Source: Curvibacter sp. PD_MW3
GTDB lineage: Bacteria; Pseudomonadota; Gammaproteobacteria; Burkholderiales; Burkholderiaceae_C
Length of the DNA: 64,000 bases
Direction of reading: 5' to 3'
Assembly: GCA_002633085.1 (NCBI GenBank)
Contig: NSIV01000001.1
Location: forward strand, 248,001-312,000
In this document: piece after piece, positions 53,173 through 62,014 of the stretch
How positions within the stretch are numbered: the first letter of the stretch is position 1
How the letters are laid out: each line of letters begins with the position of its first letter
The notes under the pieces: generated by a model
Told to the model about the DNA's origin: nothing
Databases searched by the model: none
The model's input: only the letters and a program-made list of their open reading frames with translations
Position numbers and translations under genes: made by a program

Positions 53173-53226
53173 GTGAAACGGGGTCAGAGCACATCGCCTG
53201 CGGCGAGTGATCCGACCCCGTTTCAC
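53173..53226. repeat. REP-like palindromic hairpin
   Basis: Perfect 13-bp arms GTGAAACGGGGTC (53173-53185) and GACCCCGTTTCAC (53214-53226) enclosing a second TCGCC/GGCGA hairpin. The GGGGTCAGAGCAC wording resembles REP elements mobilised by RAYT transposases. Sits in the gap between pmdC and the aldo/keto reductase. Confidence 0.7.
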
Positions 53227-53263
53227 TTTGGATCGTCACCGCATATTACTGCGGCGTTTCATC

Positions 53264-54214
53264 TCAGGCGTTGAGTTGTTGCTCCAGGTCGTGCAGCACC
53301 TGGTAGCACGGCAGCACCTGCGCCACGCTGGCGTTGGGTTCGCGGCCTTCGCGGATGGCGGCGAAGAATTCGCGGTCCTGCAACTCGATGCCGTTCATGG
53401 AGACGTCGACCTTGGACACGTCGATCTTCTCTTCCTTGCCGTTGAACAGGTCGTCATAACGGGCGATGTAGGTCGCGCTGTCGCCGATGTAGCGGAAGAA
53501 GGTGCCGAGCGGGCCGTCGTTGTTGAACGACAGGGAGAGCGTGCAGATAGCGCCATTGGCGGCCTTGAGCTGGATGCTCATGTCCATGGCGATGCCCAGC
53601 GTCGGGTGGATCGGGCCCTGGATGGCGTTGGCTTTCACGATCGGGCTGCCGGCCTGGTAGGCAAACAGGTCCACCGTGTGGGCCGCGTGGTGCCACAGCA
53701 GGTGGTCGGTCCAGCTGCGGGCCTGGCCCAGCGCGTTCATGTTGGTGCGGCGGAAGAAATAGGTCTGCACATCCATCTGCTGGATGTTGAACTTGCCGGC
53801 GGTGATTTCCTTGTGCACGTACTGGTGGCTGGGGTTGAAGCGGCGGGTGTGGCCGCACATGGCGACCAGGCCGGTCTTCTTCTGCAACTCCACCACTTCC
53901 TGCGCATCCTTCCAGCTGTCGGCCAGCGGAATCTCCACCTGCACGTGCTTGCCGGCCTTCAGGCAGGCAATGCTTTGCGCGGCGTGCATCTGCGTCGGTG
54001 TGCACAGGATGACGGCGTCCACTTCCTTCAAGGCCAGGCTGTCGGCCAGATCGGTGGTGACGTGCTTGATGCCGTACTTGTCGGCCACTTCCTTGGTTTT
54101 CTCCAGGTCGCGGCTGATCAGCGAGACGACTTCCACGCCGTCGATGTTCTTGATGCCGTCCAGGTGCTTGATGCCGAAGGCACCGGCGCCGGCAAGCGCT
54201 ACTTTGATGGTCAT
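53264..54214 (-). CDS. pmdC: 4-carboxy-2-hydroxymuconate-6-semialdehyde dehydrogenase
   Basis: Oxidises the ring-cleavage product (hemiacetal form) to 2-pyrone-4,6-dicarboxylate with NADP. 316 residues of the Gfo/Idh/MocA fold: MTIKVALAGAGAFGIKHLDGI, VDAVILCTPTQMHAAQSIAC and AGKHVQVEIPLADSW. Member of the operon pmdE-F-D-A-B-C; separated from pmdB by a dispersed repeat. Confidence 0.95.
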   Translation of the reverse strand: MTIKVALAGAGAFGIKHLDGIKNIDGVEVVSLISRDLEKTKEVADKYGIKHVTTDLADSLALKEVDAVILCTPTQMHAAQSIACLKAGKHVQVEIPLADSWKDAQEVVELQKKTGLVAMCGHTRRFNPSHQYVHKEITAGKFNIQQMDVQTYFFRRTNMNALGQARSWTDHLLWHHAAHTVDLFAYQAGSPIVKANAIQGPIHPTLGIAMDMSIQLKAANGAICTLSLSFNNDGPLGTFFRYIGDSATYIARYDDLFNGKEEKIDVSKVDVSMNGIELQDREFFAAIREGREPNASVAQVLPCYQVLHDLEQQLNA

Positions 54215-54243
54215 AACTTGGGTCCTTTCTTCAATTCGGGGCT

Positions 54244-54316
54244 GCCGCGGAACCGGCTGTGCCGGGCCGCTGGCTGCGCCCCCTGAGGGGGAAGCGCCGA
54301 AGGCGCCTCGGGGGGA
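54244..54316. repeat. Dispersed intergenic GC-rich repeat, copy 2
   Basis: Begins GCCGCGGAACCGGCT, then GCCGGGCCGCTGGC, CCCCCTGAGGGGG and GGCGCCTCGGGGGG. It fills the 102-bp gap between pmdB and pmdC and can fold into strong hairpins, so it may reduce pmdC expression. Confidence 0.75.
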
Positions 54317-55180
<864 letters not shown>

Positions 55181-55615
55181 TCATTTCTTGCCGGCTTTGC
55201 CCTGCGGCTGGTGATGCGCTTGCGCGTCGCCGTCTTCACCAACGACGCGGTTGCCCTCGGCGGAGCGGCCGCCCTTGATCATCATGTCGCGGTACTCTTC
55301 TTCGGTCATGCCGGTCATGGAGCCGGCCATCTGCTGGAAGCTCTTGCCATCGGTGGCACCGATCTTGGCCAGGAAGTAGATGTTGCCGCCGGCCTTGATG
55401 CAGCGGTTCAGGTCGCGCGCCAGCACGGCCTGCTTCTGCTCTTCGGTCATCGGCCACTCGTCCAGGTAGGCGCGTTCGTTGGCCTTGAAGCGCTCGCGGT
55501 TGGCGGCCTTCATCAGCGACATGCAGAACTGGTTCAGGTGGTAGCCCAGACGGGATTGCTCGGCATCGAAGATGGTCGTGCCGGGAACGTCGAGGTAGGG
55601 TTTTTCAAGTGACAT
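55181..55615 (-). CDS. pmdA: Protocatechuate 4,5-dioxygenase alpha subunit
   Basis: 144 residues, as in LigA/PmdA: YLDVPGTTIFDAEQSRLGYHLNQFCMSLMKAANRERF, then NIYFLAKIGATDGKSFQQM, and the extended C-terminus. It closes over the active site of the beta subunit in an alpha2beta2 enzyme. Confidence 0.95.
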   Translation of the reverse strand: MSLEKPYLDVPGTTIFDAEQSRLGYHLNQFCMSLMKAANRERFKANERAYLDEWPMTEEQKQAVLARDLNRCIKAGGNIYFLAKIGATDGKSFQQMAGSMTGMTEEEYRDMMIKGGRSAEGNRVVGEDGDAQAHHQPQGKAGKK

Positions 55616-55624
55616 GGGGGCTCC

Positions 55625-56560
55625 TTACTTCACTTCTTCGGGCCAATACAGGCGCATCGGATTGTCGACCAGCAGCTTCTTCTGCAGCTCGGCCGTGGGC
55701 GCAATGTGGGGGATGAAATCCACCAGCAGGCCGTCGTCGGGCATGTGGTCCTTCAGGTTGGGGTGCGGCCAGTCGGTGCCCCACAGCACGCGGTCGGGGA
55801 ACTCTTCCACGATGCGCTTGGCAAACGGTACCACGTCACGGTAGGCCGCCTGCTCGCCATTCAAGGCCTTGGGGCCGGTGACCGACAAACGCTCGGGGCA
55901 GCTCACCTTGCTCCACACGTTCTTGTGTTCGCGCATGAACTTCACGAACAGCTCGAACTCGGGGCCGTCAATGGGCTTGCTCACATCGGGGCGGCCCATG
56001 TGGTCCACCACCACGGTGGTGGGCAGTGCGGTGAAGAAGTCCCACAGCTCGGGCAGGTCCACCGCCTCGAAGTAGATCACCACATGCCAGCCGAACTTGG
56101 CGATGCGGCCGGCGATTTCCATCAGCTCATCCTTGGGCGTGAAGTCCACCAGGCGCTTGACGAAATTGAAGCGCACGCCGCGCACACCGGCGTCGTGCAT
56201 GGCCTGCAGCTCGGCATCGCTCACGCTGCGCTTGACAGTGGCCACGCCTCGCGCCTTGCCATTGGAGGCCACACAGGCGTCCACCATGGCACGGTTGTCG
56301 GCACCGTGGCAGGTGGCCTGCACGACCACGTTGCGCGCAAAGCCCAGGTGGTCGCGCAGGGCGAACAGCTGCGCCTTGCTGGCGTCGCACGGGGTGTACT
56401 TGCGCTCGGGCGCATAGGGAAACTCGGCACCGGGGCCGAACACGTGGCAATGCGCGTCCACGCTGCCTGCGGGCAACTGGAAACGCGGCTTGCTCGGGCC
56501 GGTGTACCAGTCCATCCAGCCGGCGGTTTTCTCAAACGGGCCTGTTGTGGTTTTGCTCAT
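55625..56560 (-). CDS. pmdD: 2-pyrone-4,6-dicarboxylate hydrolase
   Basis: Amidohydrolase-fold lactonase opening PDC to 4-oxalomesaconate. 311 residues from the ATG at 56560. Metal motif DAHCHVFGP, VVVDHMGRPD, and the catalytic Asp in LWGTDWPHPN. Lies 9 bp before pmdA, in the order of the Comamonas pmd operon. Confidence 0.95.
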   Translation of the reverse strand: MSKTTTGPFEKTAGWMDWYTGPSKPRFQLPAGSVDAHCHVFGPGAEFPYAPERKYTPCDASKAQLFALRDHLGFARNVVVQATCHGADNRAMVDACVASNGKARGVATVKRSVSDAELQAMHDAGVRGVRFNFVKRLVDFTPKDELMEIAGRIAKFGWHVVIYFEAVDLPELWDFFTALPTTVVVDHMGRPDVSKPIDGPEFELFVKFMREHKNVWSKVSCPERLSVTGPKALNGEQAAYRDVVPFAKRIVEEFPDRVLWGTDWPHPNLKDHMPDDGLLVDFIPHIAPTAELQKKLLVDNPMRLYWPEEVK

Positions 56561-56595
56561 ACGGTCTTGCTCTCTCGTTTTGTTTTGAATTGGGG

Positions 56596-57585
56596 TCAAT
56601 CGGGTTTGATGTTGGCTTCGCGCACCAGCTTCTCGTAGCGCTGGCGCTCGGAGCGGATCAGGGCGCCAAACATGTCGGCACTGCCGGGAATGACTTCACC
56701 ACCCACCGCCGTCATGCGCTCGCGCACTTCCTTGGTCTGCAGGGCCTTCTGCACTTCGGCATGCAGCTTGGCGACGATGGGCTTGGGCGTGGCAGCCGGG
56801 GCCACCAGGCCGTACCAGACCGAAGCCTCGAAGCCCGGGTAGCCAGACTCGGCAATGGTCGGCGTGTCAGGGTAGATGGCGGTGCGATTCGGGCTGAGCA
56901 CGGCCAGCACTTTCAGCTTGCCGCTCTTCACGTGCGGCAGGACTTCCAGTGCATTCATGGCCGCCAGCGGCAACTGGCCGCCGATCACGTCGGTCAGGGC
57001 CTGTGAGCCACCGCGGTAAGGAATGTGCAGCAAGGAAATGCCGGCGGCGCGCTTGAAGAACTCCACCGCCATGTGCGGCGTGGAGCCATTACCCGGCGAA
57101 GCGAAGGAGATGCTGCCCGGCTTGGCCTTGGCGGCGGCGATCAACTGGGCGATGTTGGCGTAGGGCGCATTGGCGTTGGCGGCAATCACCACCGGCACGC
57201 GGCCGATGAGGGACACCGGCACCAGGTCGCGCTCGGCGTCGAACGGGGCCGGCTGGTACAACGCCATGTTGGCAGCCAGCGCATTGGCCGCCATCATCAG
57301 GGTGTAGCCGTCGGGCTCGGCACCGATGACGTACTTGACGGCAATGTTGGTGCCGGCGCCAGGCTTGTTCTCAATCACGAAGGACTGGCCCAGGCTGGCC
57401 GACAAGGCCTGTCCCACAGCGCGGGCCACCGCGTCCACGGCACCGCCGGCCGAGTAGCCCACCACCACCTTGACGGGCTTGGTCGGGTAGGGCTGGGCCA
57501 AAGCCCAAAGCGGCGCGGTGCACGCCACGATCGCAAGCAGCCCCAGGGCGAGCCGGCGCGAACGGTGAAGGGTTGTGCTGAACAT
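56596..57585 (-). CDS. Tripartite tricarboxylate transporter solute-binding protein (Bug/TctC family)
   Basis: 329 residues with a signal peptide (LALGLLAIVACTAPLWALAQ) and the family start YPTKPVKVVVGYSAGGAVDAVAR. Periplasmic capture of a carboxylate, perhaps protocatechuate or another aromatic acid. No tctA or tctB membrane genes are nearby, so it may share permeases encoded elsewhere. Inserted between the aldolase and PDC hydrolase genes. Confidence 0.88.
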   Translation of the reverse strand: MFSTTLHRSRRLALGLLAIVACTAPLWALAQPYPTKPVKVVVGYSAGGAVDAVARAVGQALSASLGQSFVIENKPGAGTNIAVKYVIGAEPDGYTLMMAANALAANMALYQPAPFDAERDLVPVSLIGRVPVVIAANANAPYANIAQLIAAAKAKPGSISFASPGNGSTPHMAVEFFKRAAGISLLHIPYRGGSQALTDVIGGQLPLAAMNALEVLPHVKSGKLKVLAVLSPNRTAIYPDTPTIAESGYPGFEASVWYGLVAPAATPKPIVAKLHAEVQKALQTKEVRERMTAVGGEVIPGSADMFGALIRSERQRYEKLVREANIKPD

Positions 57586-57631
57586 GGTGATGTCTCCTCG
57601 TTGTAGTCGTTGTGATGCGTCGAGATTCGTT

Positions 57632-58441
57632 TCAAGGCGCCACGGCCGGCGCCGTGCCACGCAGCCCCGCCTGCTGCACGATGGCCTGCAGCCGCCCGCT
57701 GGCCTGGGCCTGCGCGGCGAACGCGCGTACAAAAGGCAGGCCGCGCTCACGCCCTTTCGGCACGGCAATGGCCAAATGCTCCAGCCCCCAGCGGCCGTCC
57801 AGCACACGCGCGCCGGGCAGGCCATCGGCCATTTCAAACAGAATGGCCTTGTTGGTGGCGAAGGCGTGAAGCTGGCCTTGCGTCAGCATCTCGGCACCGA
57901 TCTTGAGCGAAGCCACCGGCACCACCGTGGCGGTCTTGTAAGCCTGGGTGAGCGTGCCCTGCGAGGTGCTGCCCTGGCTCACGCCGATCTTCATGCCGGG
58001 GGCGTCGACGTCGGCCAAGTTTTGCAGCCGGCTGCTCGGCAGCACCAGGTAGCCCAGTTCCAGGTCGATCAGCGGATCGGTGAAATCGACCAGCTTGGCG
58101 CGCGCGGCCGAGGCATTGGTGAAGGTGAAGTCCACCGTGCCGGCCTTCATGGCGTCGATCACTTCGGCCACGCGGCGGTATTCCACCGGCTCGAACGGCA
58201 CACCGAGTTGGCGCGCCAGTTCGCGCCCGAGCTCATAGGCCACGCCGACCTTCTGGCCGGTCTTGGCATCCACCACCATCGAGGTGGGGCTGCCCGGGTA
58301 GACGCCCACGCGCAGCCGGCCGGTGGGCGCCAGCGCCTGGCGGACGTCCGGCTCGACCACCGGCGCCAGCGCGCCGCAGCCGGCCAGCAGCGAAGCCGCT
58401 GCCAGCAAGCCGACCAGCCAGGACCTGCGCAGGAGGTTCAT
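57632..58441 (-). CDS. Family 3 extracellular solute-binding lipoprotein
   Basis: 269 residues with a lipobox (LLAAASLLAGCGAL, Cys about 22), then a family 3 binding fold (GRLRVGVYPGSPTSMVVDAKTGQKVGVAYELGREL). Such proteins feed ABC importers or act as sensors. No permease or ATPase gene is next to it. Its place inside the pmd operon, between pmdF and the Bug gene, suggests the ligand is a pathway substrate; inference. Confidence 0.82.
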   Translation of the reverse strand: MNLLRRSWLVGLLAAASLLAGCGALAPVVEPDVRQALAPTGRLRVGVYPGSPTSMVVDAKTGQKVGVAYELGRELARQLGVPFEPVEYRRVAEVIDAMKAGTVDFTFTNASAARAKLVDFTDPLIDLELGYLVLPSSRLQNLADVDAPGMKIGVSQGSTSQGTLTQAYKTATVVPVASLKIGAEMLTQGQLHAFATNKAILFEMADGLPGARVLDGRWGLEHLAIAVPKGRERGLPFVRAFAAQAQASGRLQAIVQQAGLRGTAPAVAP

Positions 58442-58449
58442 GCCAGTCT

Positions 58450-59142
58450 TCAGTCGATGTACTTGAGGCCGAGCTTTTCCAGCGGCTCGCGGAACTTGTA
58501 CATGTCCAGCCCCAGCACGCCAGCGGCCAGCTTGGCGCGTTTCTCACCTTCGTTGGCTTCGCGCGCTTCGGCGGCATCGGCCACCTTCTGTGCGTCAGCG
58601 GCATTAACCACGACCACGCCGTCGTCGTCGGCCACGATGGCGTCGCCCGGGTTGACGATCATGCCGGCGCACACCACGGGAACGTTGACCGAACCGAGCG
58701 TGGCCTTGATGGTGCCTTTGGCGCTGATGGCGCGGCTCCAGACCGGGAAATCCATGGCCTTGAGTTCGGCCACGTCGCGGCAACCGCCGTCGATGATCAG
58801 GCCGCGGGCGCCGCGGGCCTTGAAGCTGGTGGCCAGCAGGTCACCGAAGAAGCCGTCGGTATTGGGCGCGGAGAGTGCGGCCACGACGATGTCGCCCGGC
58901 TTGATCTGCTCGGCCACGACGTGCAGCATCCAGTTGTCACCAGGGTGCAGCAGTACGGTGACGGCGGTGCCGGAGATCTTGGCACCGGCGTAGATGGGAC
59001 GCATGTAGGACTGCATCAGGCCGACTCGGCCTTGCGCCTCATGCACGGTGGCCACACCGTATTTGCCCAGTTTCTCGGTAGCAGCGGCATCGGCGCGCAC
59101 GATGTTGCGCTTGACGATGCCCAGGGGTCCGTTGATGCTCAT
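58450..59142 (-). CDS. pmdF: 4-carboxy-4-hydroxy-2-oxoadipate aldolase
   Basis: Class II pyruvate aldolase splitting 4-carboxy-4-hydroxy-2-oxoadipate into pyruvate and oxaloacetate, the last step of the pathway. 230 residues of the RraA-like fold: [27 protein letters not shown], and the substrate/metal motif [12 protein letters not shown]. Start at the ATG at 59142, family-typical [14 protein letters not shown]. Follows the hydratase gene by 41 bp. Confidence 0.95.
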   Translation of the reverse strand: MSINGPLGIVKRNIVRADAAATEKLGKYGVATVHEAQGRVGLMQSYMRPIYAGAKISGTAVTVLLHPGDNWMLHVVAEQIKPGDIVVAALSAPNTDGFFGDLLATSFKARGARGLIIDGGCRDVAELKAMDFPVWSRAISAKGTIKATLGSVNVPVVCAGMIVNPGDAIVADDDGVVVVNAADAQKVADAAEAREANEGEKRAKLAAGVLGLDMYKFREPLEKLGLKYID

Positions 59143-59183
59143 GGTGTTGTCCTTGTTGGGGTTCTTGAATTCGTGGTGAGGGC

Positions 59184-60224
59184 TTATTTGCCCTTGGCTT
59201 TCAGTGCGGCATCCAGGCGCGGGAAGACGCGACGGGCATTGCCCTCGTACACCTTGTAGCGGTGTTCGTCGTTCAGGATGTTCGAGGCCTGGATGTAGCG
59301 CTTGGTGTCGTCGTAGTAGTTGCCGGTCTCGGGGTCGATGCCGCGCACGGCGCCGATCATCTCCGACGCGAACAGGATGTTGTCGACCGGGATCACCTTG
59401 GTCAACAGGTCGATACCAGGCTGGTGGTAGACGCAGGTGTCGAAGAAGACGTTGTTGAGCAGGTGGTCCTTCAACAGCGGCTTTTTCATCTCCTGCGCCA
59501 GGCCGCGGAAACGGCCCCAGTGGTAGGGCACGGCGCCGCCGCCGTGCGGAATGATGAACTTCAGCGTCGGGAAGTCCTTGAACAGGTCGCCCTGGATCAG
59601 CTGCATGAAGGCGGTGGTGTCGGCGTTCAGGTAGTGCGCGCCGGTGGTGTGGAAGCAGGCGTTGCAACTGGTGGAGACGTGGATCATGGCCGGGATGTCG
59701 TACTCCACCATCTTTTCGTAGATGGGGTACCACTGCCGGTCGGTCAGCGGCGGGCTGGTCCAATGGCCGCCCGACGGATCGGGGTTGAGGTTGATGCCGA
59801 CGTTGCCGTATTCCTTGACGCACTTCTCCAGCTCAGGGATGCAGGTGGCGGGATCGACGCCGGGCGACTGCGGCAGCATGGCAGCCGGCACGAAGTGGTC
59901 GGGGAACAGCTGCGAGACGCGGTAGCAGAGTTCATTGCAGATGGCGGCCCAGGTGCTCGACACATTGAAGTCGCCGATGTGGTGCGCCATGAAGCTGGCG
60001 CGCGGGCTGAAGATGGTGAGGTCGGAGCCGCGCTCTTTCATCAGGCGCAACTGGTTGGTTTCGATCGACTCGCGCAGCTCGTCGTCGCTGATCTTCAGGT
60101 CCGCCACTTTGGGCATGAGGGCCGGGTCCTTGATGCCGGCGATCTGCTGGTTGCGCCAGTTCTCCAGCGCCTTGGGCGCGGTGGTGTAGTGGCCGTGGCA
60201 GTCGATGATCATGGGGTTTTTCAT
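59184..60224 (-). CDS. pmdE: 4-oxalomesaconate hydratase
   Basis: Hydrates 4-oxalomesaconate to 4-carboxy-4-hydroxy-2-oxoadipate. 346 residues of the amidohydrolase superfamily (LigJ type): [20 protein letters not shown] with the HxH motif, the metal His in [11 protein letters not shown], and [15 protein letters not shown]. Second gene of the operon, 30 bp after the ModA-like gene. Confidence 0.95.
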   Translation of the reverse strand: MKNPMIIDCHGHYTTAPKALENWRNQQIAGIKDPALMPKVADLKISDDELRESIETNQLRLMKERGSDLTIFSPRASFMAHHIGDFNVSSTWAAICNELCYRVSQLFPDHFVPAAMLPQSPGVDPATCIPELEKCVKEYGNVGINLNPDPSGGHWTSPPLTDRQWYPIYEKMVEYDIPAMIHVSTSCNACFHTTGAHYLNADTTAFMQLIQGDLFKDFPTLKFIIPHGGGAVPYHWGRFRGLAQEMKKPLLKDHLLNNVFFDTCVYHQPGIDLLTKVIPVDNILFASEMIGAVRGIDPETGNYYDDTKRYIQASNILNDEHRYKVYEGNARRVFPRLDAALKAKGK

Positions 60225-60254
60225 AAAAGTCTCCTGGGATTCAAATTCAATTCA

Positions 60255-60950
60255 TCAGGCCGTGGCCGGCTCCATGCCTTGGCGCAACTTGGCAGCAGCA
60301 GCTTCGGGCGTATTCATGTCGGCCAGCATGGCGCGCACGGCAGCCGCCTGCTGGCTGCCGGCGCACACGCCGGCCGAAAAGGTGGTGATGATCTGGATCG
60401 CCGGCGGCAGCGGGCCGAGCACGGTGATGCCGTCGAGGTTGATCAGTTCGCTCAGTTGCTGGAAACCCAGCTCGACTTCGCCCTTGGCCACCAGGCTGCC
60501 GACCGGGATGCCCGGCGGCGGGGTGACGATGCGGTCCTTGATCTGCTCGGCGATGCCCCAGCGCTCGAACAGTTTGCCCAGGGCCACGCCGCTGGGGCCG
60601 GTGGAATAGCTGATGTTGCGCGCAGCCAGCACGGCAGCGCGCACTGCGTCTTCGCTCGAGATGTCGGGCTTGGGTGCACCGGCACGCACGGCCACCGCCA
60701 CGCCCGAGCGCACCAGGTCGACTTTGGAACCGACCTGCACGTGGCCGGAGGCGATCAGCTTGTCGATGGCGTCGGAGGCCAGGATGACGACATCGAAGGC
60801 CTCGCCGGCCTGCACGCGCTTGGCGGCATCCACCCCGCCCACCGACTCGATGGCCACACGGGTGCCGCTGCGGCGCTGAAACGCGTCCACCAGCTCGGCC
60901 AGCACCAAGCGGGTGGCCATGGAAGAGATGCCTTTGATTTCGGTCGTCAT
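60255..60950 (-). CDS. Signal-less ModA-like substrate-binding-domain protein
   Basis: 231 residues of the type II periplasmic-binding fold as in molybdate-binding ModA (VLAELVDAFQRRSGTRVAIESVGGVDAAKRVQAGEAFDVVILA; ISYSTGPSGVALGKLFE), but it begins directly with the first beta strand (MTTEIKGISSMATRLV) and has no signal peptide or lipobox. It heads the pmd operon, divergent from the LysR gene. A cytoplasmic role is implied: binding, sensing or an isomerase-like activity are possible, none shown. Confidence 0.75.
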   Translation of the reverse strand: MTTEIKGISSMATRLVLAELVDAFQRRSGTRVAIESVGGVDAAKRVQAGEAFDVVILASDAIDKLIASGHVQVGSKVDLVRSGVAVAVRAGAPKPDISSEDAVRAAVLAARNISYSTGPSGVALGKLFERWGIAEQIKDRIVTPPPGIPVGSLVAKGEVELGFQQLSELINLDGITVLGPLPPAIQIITTFSAGVCAGSQQAAAVRAMLADMNTPEAAAAKLRQGMEPATA

Positions 60951-60991
60951 GAACACTGCCAGCTTCTAGGGAATTAACCCAGGGATTGTGG

Positions 60992-61015
60992 CCTTGGCAA
61001 GGGTTGGCGCCAAGG
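60992..61015. promoter_or_regulatory. Inverted repeat in the pmd operon leader
   Basis: CCTTGGC (60992-60998) and GCCAAGG (61009-61015), a 7-bp perfect stem about 42 bp before the first pmd gene. May be an RNA hairpin or protein site. Confidence 0.35.
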
Positions 61016-61045
61016 TGGAGCGGTTTCTAGCAGGTATCACAATTC

Positions 61046-61070
61046 GGCATAATTGCACGAAAGCTATGCC
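61046..61070. promoter_or_regulatory. LysR-type operator GGCATA-N13-TATGCC
   Basis: Perfect 6-bp arms (61046-61051 and 61065-61070), containing the T-N11-A layout of LysR boxes, ending 8 bp before the LysR start and upstream of the divergent pmd operon. Confidence 0.6.
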
Positions 61071-61078
61071 CTAAAAAA

Positions 61079-61993
61079 GTGGACCTCAAGCAACTTGAAT
61101 ACTTCGTCCGGGTGGCCGAACTCGGCAGTTTCACCCGCGCCTCCAGTGTGCTGGACATCGCCCAACCGGCGCTGAGCCGCCAGGTGCGCCTGCTGGAGGT
61201 GGAACTGCGGCAAAACCTGTTGCTGCGCAACGGCCGCGGCGTGACCACCACCGAGGCCGGCAAGCTGCTGCTGGAACACGGCCGCGGCATCCTGCACCAG
61301 GTGGAGCGCGCCCGCGAAGACCTGGGCCGGGTGCGCGGCGCCCTGGCTGGGCGTGTAGCCGTGGGCCTGCCGCCCAGCATTGCCAAGATGATGACGGTGC
61401 CGCTGACGCGCGAATTCCGCAAGCGCCTGCCCAGCGCGGCGCTGTCCATCAGCGAAGGCTTGACGATTTCCATGCAGGAGGGGCTGCTGACCGGCCGGCT
61501 GGACATTGCCCTGCTCTACAACCCCTCCCCCACCCCCGAGCTCGACACCCTGCCGCTGATGGAGGAAGAGCTGTTCCTGATCGGCCCGCGCGAGACCAAG
61601 GCCAAAGCCACGCCGATCAGCCTGAAGGAGGTGAGCGCTTTGCCGCTGGTGATTCCGAGCCGCCCGAACGCCATCCGCATGACAGTGGAGACCGAGATGG
61701 CCGGCATCGGCTGCAAACCCAACATCAGCCTGGAGATCGACGGCGTGGCCGCCATCCTCGACCTGGTGGCCGACGGCGCGGGCCACGCCATCCTGTCGAA
61801 ATATGCGCTGACGACTTCAACCCAGCCCGAGGCCTACCTGGCCCGCCCCATCGTCAAGCCCAAGCTGAGCAGCAAGCTGGCGCTGGCCACGGCCGCCAGC
61901 CGCACCACCACCATGACGCAGCAGGCCATGCTGGAGCTGATCCAGGAAGTGGCTGGCCAGGTGTTCGGCCCCACCGAGCGAACGGCACAATAA
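61079..61993 (+). CDS. LysR-family regulator, probable controller of the pmd operon
   Basis: 304 residues from the GTG at 61079: helix-turn-helix domain (LKQLEYFVRVAELGSFTRASSVLDIAQPALSRQVRLLEVEL) and effector domain (GRVAVGLPPSIAKMMTVPL onwards). Divergent from the operon starting at 60950 with a 128-bp shared promoter region holding a palindromic box. Coinducer likely a protocatechuate-pathway compound; inference from position. Confidence 0.87.
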   Translation: MDLKQLEYFVRVAELGSFTRASSVLDIAQPALSRQVRLLEVELRQNLLLRNGRGVTTTEAGKLLLEHGRGILHQVERAREDLGRVRGALAGRVAVGLPPSIAKMMTVPLTREFRKRLPSAALSISEGLTISMQEGLLTGRLDIALLYNPSPTPELDTLPLMEEELFLIGPRETKAKATPISLKEVSALPLVIPSRPNAIRMTVETEMAGIGCKPNISLEIDGVAAILDLVADGAGHAILSKYALTTSTQPEAYLARPIVKPKLSSKLALATAASRTTTMTQQAMLELIQEVAGQVFGPTERTAQ

Positions 61994-62014
61994 CGAACCC
62001 CGAGCAAGAACACC

